A stretch of 11,227 nucleotides of DNA from UBA4055 sp036721445. GTDB taxonomy: Bacteria > UBA4055. Shown here piece by piece: positions 7,458 through 11,227 of the stretch. The notes under the pieces are model-generated. The model worked only from the letters and a program-made list of their open reading frames with translations. It did not search any database and was not told where the DNA came from. The translations under genes and the position numbers were made by a program. Numbering within the stretch: the stretch's first letter is position 1; each line of letters opens with the position of its first letter. The stretch spans positions 1 to 11,227 of the forward strand of contig DAIMKZ010000076.1 of assembly GCA_036721445.1 (NCBI GenBank). Direction: 5' to 3'.

Positions 7458-8467
7458 TAGTTCTCGGCATCGAATCATCCTGCGATGACACGTCTGTCTC
7501 CGTACTCGAGGACGGGAAGATACTTTCCGTCGCCACTAACACACAGCTGGAGCATATCTGCTACGGCGGAGTGATCCCCGAGATCGCGTCGAGGGAGCAT
7601 CTGAGCTTTTTCCCGGCAGTGCTGGAAAAAGCGCTTGCGGACTCAGGCAGATCACCCGGGGAAATTGACGCCGTAGGAGTAACTTACGGCCCCGGACTTG
7701 TCGGATGCCTGCTCGTTGGCGTCAATTTTGCAAAAGGCTTAGCCTTCTCGCTGTCCAGACCGCTTGTACCCGTAAATCACATAGAAGCTCATATCTCCGC
7801 GAACTACATCGAACATCCGGAAATAGAATTCCCGTTCATAGTCCTCGTTGTATCCGGAGGTCACACGGAACTCGTCCATGTTCCCGAATACGGAGTTTAT
7901 GAGCTTATCGGTAAAACGCGCGACGACGCTGCGGGCGAATGTATAGACAAGGTCTCCAAGATGCTCGGTCTGGGCTTCCCGGGCGGAAGGATAATCGACG
8001 AGCTGTCCGCTAAAGGCGACAAGAATTTTGTCACCTTCCCGAGAGGAATGAAGAACAGTCTAGATTTCAGTTTCAGCGGACTTAAGACGGCCGTAAAATA
8101 CTATCTTGAAAAACAGGATCCTGAATTCATTAAAGAAAATATCGCGAACATAACCGCTTCATTTCTGGATTCCGTTACGGATTCTCTTACGGAGAAACTT
8201 TTCAGAGCCGTGAAAAAATATAAAGTAAATACTGTCCTTCTTGCCGGCGGAGTGTCCGCGAATTCGGTACTGAGAAAAAAAGTAGCGGACTTTGCCGTGA
8301 AGAAAAAAATTAAATTCCATTATCCCTCCCCAAAATACTGCACTGACAACGCCGCGATGGTCGCCATGACAGCTTACATAAAAATATTGAGAAGCGGACC
8401 TGATGCATGGTTGGCGGGCGGAGACATAGACGCTGTACCTTTTTTGAAACTCCACGAAAAATTTTAA
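7454..8467 (+). CDS. tsaD: tRNA N6-threonylcarbamoyladenosine (t6A37) transferase TsaD
   Basis: 337 residues, the usual bacterial TsaD length. TsaD transfers the threonylcarbamoyl group from threonylcarbamoyl-AMP to A37 of tRNAs reading ANN codons, working with TsaB and TsaE. Visible family features are the ASKHA nucleotide-binding start GIESSCDDTSVSV, the metal-binding histidines in NHIEAHISANY (about 109 and 113), SGGHTEL near 134-140, GKTRDDAAGECIDKVSKMLG (about 152-171), FPRGM, FSFSGLKT, LAGGVSANS and CTDNAAM, whose Asp completes the metal site. I chose the ATG at 7454 because the family N-terminus MIVLGIESS begins there and AAGGA lies just upstream; the in-frame ATG 39 bases earlier would add an unrelated tail coded inside the preceding gene. 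No tsaB or tsaE is in the window. The gene is followed by a probable small RNA and terminator. Confidence 0.97.
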   Translation: MIVLGIESSCDDTSVSVLEDGKILSVATNTQLEHICYGGVIPEIASREHLSFFPAVLEKALADSGRSPGEIDAVGVTYGPGLVGCLLVGVNFAKGLAFSLSRPLVPVNHIEAHISANYIEHPEIEFPFIVLVVSGGHTELVHVPEYGVYELIGKTRDDAAGECIDKVSKMLGLGFPGGRIIDELSAKGDKNFVTFPRGMKNSLDFSFSGLKTAVKYYLEKQDPEFIKENIANITASFLDSVTDSLTEKLFRAVKKYKVNTVLLAGGVSANSVLRKKVADFAVKKKIKFHYPSPKYCTDNAAMVAMTAYIKILRSGPDAWLAGGDIDAVPFLKLHEKF

Positions 8468-8476
8468 AAAAATAAT

Positions 8477-8505
8477 TTAGTATTTCACCAAAATATTTGT
8501 ATATT
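8477..8505 (+). promoter_or_regulatory. Predicted promoter of the candidate small RNA
   Basis: TATATT at 8500-8505 in the context TTTGTATATT matches the -10 region of the SH3-gene promoter base for base. A weak -35 (TTAGTA, 8477-8482) is 17 bases upstream. The predicted start near 8512 falls on the first base of the CGGCAG stem, which is why I link the two. Confidence 0.4.
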
Positions 8506-8511
8506 GTCTTT

Positions 8512-8576
8512 CGGCAGGACAAGTAATCCTCCCCCTATTATTGAACTGCCGTGCAGAAGCGCCAAAGGCGCTTTTT
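8512..8576 (+). ncRNA. Candidate small RNA of about 65 nt with C-rich loop
   Basis: CGGCAG (8512-8517) pairs perfectly with CTGCCG (8546-8551), enclosing 28 bases that contain TCCTCCCCC (8527-8535), a sequence complementary to Shine-Dalgarno purine tracts. An inner AGGA/TCCT pairing (8516-8519 with 8527-8530) is an alternative to part of the outer stem. CTGC-CGT-GCAG (8546-8556) is a third, mutually exclusive hairpin. An intrinsic terminator follows directly, and a promoter-like element precedes it at the right distance. It matches no RNA family I recognise. It could be a trans-acting regulatory RNA, the processed 3' end of the tsaD message, or a leader or attenuator ahead of nadA; the separate promoter beyond the terminator favours an independent transcript. 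Confidence 0.4.
8559..8576 (+). terminator. Intrinsic terminator between tsaD/small RNA and nadA
   Basis: GCGCC-AAA-GGCGC is a five-pair GC stem (extended by A-U pairs) followed by TTTTT at 8572-8576, a textbook Rho-independent terminator on the plus strand. The surrounding TGCAGAA and TTTTTGCA allow a longer imperfect stem. It would end tsaD read-through and the candidate small RNA. Confidence 0.85.
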
Positions 8577-8580
8577 GCAT

Positions 8581-8609
8581 TTGACAATACAGCACCTTAT
8601 AACTATATT
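8581..8609 (+). promoter_or_regulatory. Strong predicted promoter of the nadA operon
   Basis: TTGACA (8581-8586, full consensus) and TATATT (8604-8609, five of six) are separated by 17 bases. The start would be near 8616, leaving a short leader of about 19 bases with GGAG before the GTG start. The -35 begins five bases after the terminator U-tract, so the operon is insulated from tsaD. I see no NiaR or NrtR operator that I could name. Confidence 0.75.
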
Positions 8610-8621
8610 CCATAAAAAAAC

Positions 8622-8625
8622 GGAG
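8622..8625 (+). promoter_or_regulatory. Ribosome-binding site fixing the nadA GTG start
   Basis: GGAG lies nine bases before the GTG at 8635. The upstream in-frame ATG at 8551 falls inside the terminator hairpin and before the promoter, so it cannot be the start of this transcript. Confidence 0.75.
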
Positions 8626-8634
8626 CATTGCAAA

Positions 8635-9558
8635 GTGGACAGGGAAGAACTGTTAAAAAATATCGCGGAACTTAAGAAAAATAAAAATGCCGTAATACTC
8701 GCACATTCATATCAGGACGAGGACATAAGAACGGCCGCAGATTTTGTCGGAGATTCACTCGAGCTTTCAAAGAAAGCGGCCGGGACTGATGCGGACATTA
8801 TCGTCTTCTGCGGAGTCGATTTTATGGCCGAAAGCGCCAAAATACTCTCTCCTGATAAAAAAGTGCTGCTGCCCTCAAGAGAAGCCGCCTGCCCGATGGC
8901 CGGAATGGCGGACGCGGAAGGCTTAAAAGAGCTTAAGAAGAAACATCCGGGGGCAGTTGTTATAACTTATATAAATTCTCCGGCTGAAGTGAAAGCTGAA
9001 AGCGACTGCATCTGCACCTCGTCGAATGCCGTTAGTATAGTGGAACATTACAAAGACAAAAAGATCATTTTTGCGCCGGATAAGAACCTGGGAGCTTATT
9101 GTCAGGCACTGACCGGTGCGGACATGGTGATCTGGAACGGCTGGTGCTATGTTCATGACGAATTCAGCCCGGGTGATATATTCATAGCGAAACATGAACA
9201 TCCGAACTGTATACTGCTGGTTCACCCTGAAGCACCGGCGGATGTTCTCGAACAGGCCGACTTTATCGGATCAACGACTCAGATCATCAAATTCGTTGAA
9301 GAGAATATTGAAGAAATGAATGAGGATGCGGGAGTAATAATAGGCACGGAAGTGGAGATCGCAAAGATGCTGATGCACAGATATCCTCATAAAAGGATAT
9401 ATCCGTTAGCCGATCATGCAGTCTGCCTTCAGATGAAGAAAACTACACTTGAGAATCTTTACAGCTCACTTCTCAACGAACAGTTTGAAATCAATGTACC
9501 CGAAGAGATCAGAATAAAGGCTGCAGCAGCACTGAATAAAATGCTTGAATTAAGCTGA
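8635..9558 (+). CDS. nadA: Quinolinate synthase NadA ([4Fe-4S] enzyme of NAD biosynthesis)
   Basis: 307 residues from GTG. NadA condenses iminoaspartate (made by NadB) with dihydroxyacetone phosphate to form quinolinate, the precursor of NAD. The three conserved cluster-binding cysteines are in place: C86 in REAACPMAG, C171 in WNGWCYVHDEF and C264 in DHAVCLQMKKTTLENLY. Other family motifs are ILAHSYQDEDI near the start, FVGDSLELSKKAA, FCGVDFMAESAKIL, TSSNA, FAPDKNLG, HPEAP and FIGSTTQII. The usual WPG before the second cysteine is WNG here. Length and motif order match the three-domain family. It heads an operon with the YciO-like gene 13 bases downstream; nadB and nadC are not in the window. 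Confidence 0.97.
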   Translation: MDREELLKNIAELKKNKNAVILAHSYQDEDIRTAADFVGDSLELSKKAAGTDADIIVFCGVDFMAESAKILSPDKKVLLPSREAACPMAGMADAEGLKELKKKHPGAVVITYINSPAEVKAESDCICTSSNAVSIVEHYKDKKIIFAPDKNLGAYCQALTGADMVIWNGWCYVHDEFSPGDIFIAKHEHPNCILLVHPEAPADVLEQADFIGSTTQIIKFVEENIEEMNEDAGVIIGTEVEIAKMLMHRYPHKRIYPLADHAVCLQMKKTTLENLYSSLLNEQFEINVPEEIRIKAAAALNKMLELS

Positions 9559-9571
9559 AAGGTAAAATTTT

Positions 9572-10201
9572 ATGATCGAAATGAATGAAGAAAACCCTAA
9601 GAAAAGAGACATAGAGCACATAGTCAATATCCTCAGGAACGGAGGAGTCATAATCTACCCTACCGATACAGGTTATGCTTTCGGATGCGACCTATTCAAT
9701 AAAAAGGGGTTCGAGAAACTTGTAATGATAAAAAAAGTGGAAAAAAGAAAGACTTTCTCTTTCGTCTGCAGCAGTTTCAGTCAGATAAGCGAATATTCGG
9801 AATGCTCAAAAGAATCTTACAGGATAATGAAAGAACTGCTCCCCGGACCTTATACTTTTATCATGAAGGCTCTCAATTCCGTATCGAAAACCGTTTCCGG
9901 TGAGAAGAAAAAGGTCGGTATAAGAATTCCCGAGAACAATATAGACTTTTCTTTAGTTGAAGGATTAGGAAATCCTCTGATAAGTTCGAGTCTCAATAAG
10001 TATTCAGATATCACAGAGGGTAAAGGTCAAACTCTGTCCGATCCTGTCGATATAGAAAAAAATTACGGAAAACTGGTTGACGAGATAATTGCCTGCGGAG
10101 TGATTATACCCGAGTTCTCGACCGTGATAGACCTCAGCGGCGAGGATATAGAAATAATCAGACAGGGCAAAGGCTCGACAGACATGTTCTCAATGGAGTA
10201 A
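9572..10201 (+). CDS. YrdC/Sua5/YciO-family protein, probable threonylcarbamoyl-AMP synthase or YciO homologue
   Basis: 209 residues with an AAAGG site nine bases before the ATG. Family motifs in order: YPTDTGYAFGCD (29-40), a basic stretch IKKVEKRKTFSFVC (53-66), LLPGPYTFIMKA (89-100), VGIRIPEN (115-122), GNPLISSSLN (133-142), STVIDLS (183-189) and IIRQGKGS (195-202). TsaC/Sua5 members make threonylcarbamoyl-AMP from Thr, bicarbonate and ATP, the substrate of TsaD. The pattern of TFSFVC, PGPYTFIMKA and KKVGIRIP is closer to E. coli YciO than to TsaC. The Arg of the TsaC KxR motif appears replaced by Val, as YciO also departs there, while the SxN motif (SLN) is kept. YciO is a paralogue whose role is less certain. 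The fold is sure; the reaction is moderately so. The next gene starts one base after the stop, indicating one operon. Confidence 0.85.
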   Translation: MIEMNEENPKKRDIEHIVNILRNGGVIIYPTDTGYAFGCDLFNKKGFEKLVMIKKVEKRKTFSFVCSSFSQISEYSECSKESYRIMKELLPGPYTFIMKALNSVSKTVSGEKKKVGIRIPENNIDFSLVEGLGNPLISSSLNKYSDITEGKGQTLSDPVDIEKNYGKLVDEIIACGVIIPEFSTVIDLSGEDIEIIRQGKGSTDMFSME

Positions 10202-10202
10202 A

Positions 10203-11159
10203 ATGATCAAAAAGACCGCTTTAATACTTTTAGCCCTTGCTTTCACACTCTTCGGAAGCGGGAAATACGCGGGTGAGTTCATAAGCGGCGGCGTGGACGC
10301 AAGAAGCCTGTCGCTGGGAAACATCGTGCTAACATCTTTCGGCAATCCTTCCGCGGTATATTTTAATCCGGCCTTTCTTCCCGAATACAGCAGCAGCGGA
10401 TTGATCTTATCGCACAGCGAACGGTTCGAAGGGATAGTACAGCAGGAATTCGCGGCATACAACACAAAATACGGAGAATTCGACGTCGGAGCCGCGCTGA
10501 TATGGATAAATGTTGACGGCATCACTCTGACAAAACTTGAGAACGAAAATGAGCCTGTCGGTCCCGACAACAGGATACTGCCTTACGATACGGTTTCCGA
10601 CAATGAACTTGCACTGTTCTTAAGTTTCGGCAGGAAGTTCAGCGACAGGATTAACTGGGGAGCGGGAACCAAACTTCTTTTTAAAACTTTCGAAAAAGAA
10701 TCCGCTTCAGGGATAGGATTTGACGTCTCGGGACTGTATAAAGCTCCCTACGGCATTACTCTCGGATTAAAACTTCAGGATATTACGACTTCAGCTCTCT
10801 TCTGGAGCACCGGGGAGAACGAGTTCGTCAACCCCTCGGCTTTATTCGGCGCAGAATACAACAACAGGCTGGAATATTTCCTGGCAGATTACAAAGTTCT
10901 GGGAGGAATGAAGATCCGAACAGAAAACTACTCCGAATATTCTTTTGCGTCTTTAGGTTTTGCCGATATAGTTTTTTCCGGCGGACTTGAACTTAAATTT
11001 AAAAATGTTTTTATCAGGGGCGGCTACAATACTGACGACACCTGGTCTGCCGGAAGCGGGCTTAGTTTTATGAATTTTGTTCTTGATTATGCTTTCAGAC
11101 CCGACTTCGAGGATCTGGGCAACACCCACAAAGCCAGCTTATCTTATCTTTGGAAATAA
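10203..11159 (+). CDS. PorV/PorQ-family outer-membrane beta-barrel protein
   Basis: 318 residues; ATG after GGAG, which lies in the last codons of the preceding gene. Residues 1-20 are a signal peptide. Residues 28-59 carry the family hallmark G-x-D-A-R-S-L-S-L-G-N followed by NPSAVYFNPAFL, as in the PorV/PorQ (UPF0164, FadL-like) proteins of the FCB group. The rest is alternating beta-strand sequence ending in VLDYAFRPDFEDLGNTHKASLSY, where the LDYAF and DLGNTHKxSLSY ending is typical of the family. PorV acts as a shuttle or attachment factor in the type IX secretion system; many relatives outside Bacteroidota have no proven role, and no other type IX gene is present here. Its place behind nadA and yciO looks like operon packing and not shared function. 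Confidence 0.83.
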   Translation: MIKKTALILLALAFTLFGSGKYAGEFISGGVDARSLSLGNIVLTSFGNPSAVYFNPAFLPEYSSSGLILSHSERFEGIVQQEFAAYNTKYGEFDVGAALIWINVDGITLTKLENENEPVGPDNRILPYDTVSDNELALFLSFGRKFSDRINWGAGTKLLFKTFEKESASGIGFDVSGLYKAPYGITLGLKLQDITTSALFWSTGENEFVNPSALFGAEYNNRLEYFLADYKVLGGMKIRTENYSEYSFASLGFADIVFSGGLELKFKNVFIRGGYNTDDTWSAGSGLSFMNFVLDYAFRPDFEDLGNTHKASLSYLWK

Positions 11160-11162
11160 ATT

Positions 11163-11227
11163 ATGGACAGAGGAACTGTCACCAGAACGGAAGAGGGTTT
11201 TGCTTACATAGAGATGGAGCTTAACGA
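11163..11227 (+). CDS. Start of a gene, possibly RseC/MucC family (cut by window edge)
   Basis: Only the first 21 codons and part of the next are present. They begin at an ATG three bases after the barrel-protein stop and stay in frame to the edge. The start MDRGTVTRTEEGFAYIEMEL fits the N-terminal pattern GTVxxxxxxxAxVExE seen in RseC/MucC-type proteins, which are small membrane proteins linked to SoxR reduction, sigma-E regulation or Rnf complexes. This rests on about 20 residues; the cysteine cluster and the two membrane segments that would confirm it are beyond the window. A GGA about nine bases upstream is the only ribosome-binding candidate. Confidence 0.5.
   Translation, partial: MDRGTVTRTEEGFAYIEMELN

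Noticed and set aside
8551..8634. N-terminal extension of NadA starting at the ATG at 8551
   Set aside because: The extension would be translated from the terminator hairpin and the promoter; the family N-terminus and a GGAG site both point to the GTG at 8635.
10203..11159. Evidence for a type IX secretion locus because of the PorV-like protein
   Set aside because: No other type IX component and no C-terminal sorting domain is visible in the window; PorV/PorQ-like barrels are widespread in FCB genomes without it.

Overview
The window looks like chromosomal DNA from a Gram-negative member of the FCB (Fibrobacterota-Chlorobiota-Bacteroidota) superphylum, possibly one of its less-studied lineages (Cloacimonadota, Delongbacteria or Marinimicrobia-like). 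The reasons are a very large TonB-dependent receptor with an N-terminal carboxypeptidase-regulatory-like domain, and a PorV/PorQ-type outer-membrane barrel protein; both are characteristic of that group. The lineage is an inference from gene content only. Spacers between genes are AT-rich, and I see no insertion sequence, prophage, CRISPR array, tRNA or rRNA.

Layout. Positions 1-3459 (minus strand) hold a TonB-dependent receptor whose C-terminal end runs off the left edge. A 228-base divergent spacer (3460-3687) carries a promoter for each direction and a run of 13 T. Next is a secreted SH3-domain protein of unknown function (3688-4893, plus), tail to tail and overlapping by four bases with a fused ABC-2 permease/CPBP protease (4890-6809, minus). 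From a second divergent spacer (6810-6902) runs a plus-strand pair: a 2H phosphoesterase (6903-7457) overlapping the start of tsaD (7454-8467). The 167-base spacer 8468-8634 is the densest non-coding stretch: a probable promoter, a candidate small RNA of about 65 nt with a C-rich loop, its intrinsic terminator, and then a TTGACA-N17-TATATT promoter for the next operon. That operon is nadA (GTG start at 8635), a YciO/TsaC-family protein (9572), a PorV/PorQ-family barrel (10203), and the first codons of a possible RseC-family gene (11163, cut by the right edge), with gaps of 13, 1 and 3 bases.

Functional themes. One theme is the cell envelope: receptor, SH3 protein, membrane permease-protease, barrel protein and possible RseC. 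The other is housekeeping metabolism of NAD and of the tRNA modification t6A (TsaD and a TsaC-like protein, with an RNA-end-type 2H enzyme coupled to tsaD). Promoters that I could place share a TTG-type -35, a spacer of exactly 17 bases and a TATATT or TATAAT -10, which points to an ordinary sigma-70-like housekeeping factor and not the TAnnTTTG promoters of Bacteroidia. The most unusual items are six EF-hand-like acidic loops inside the TonB receptor, the candidate small RNA before nadA, and the permease-protease fusion standing without an ATPase gene. I found no clearly new multi-gene system.
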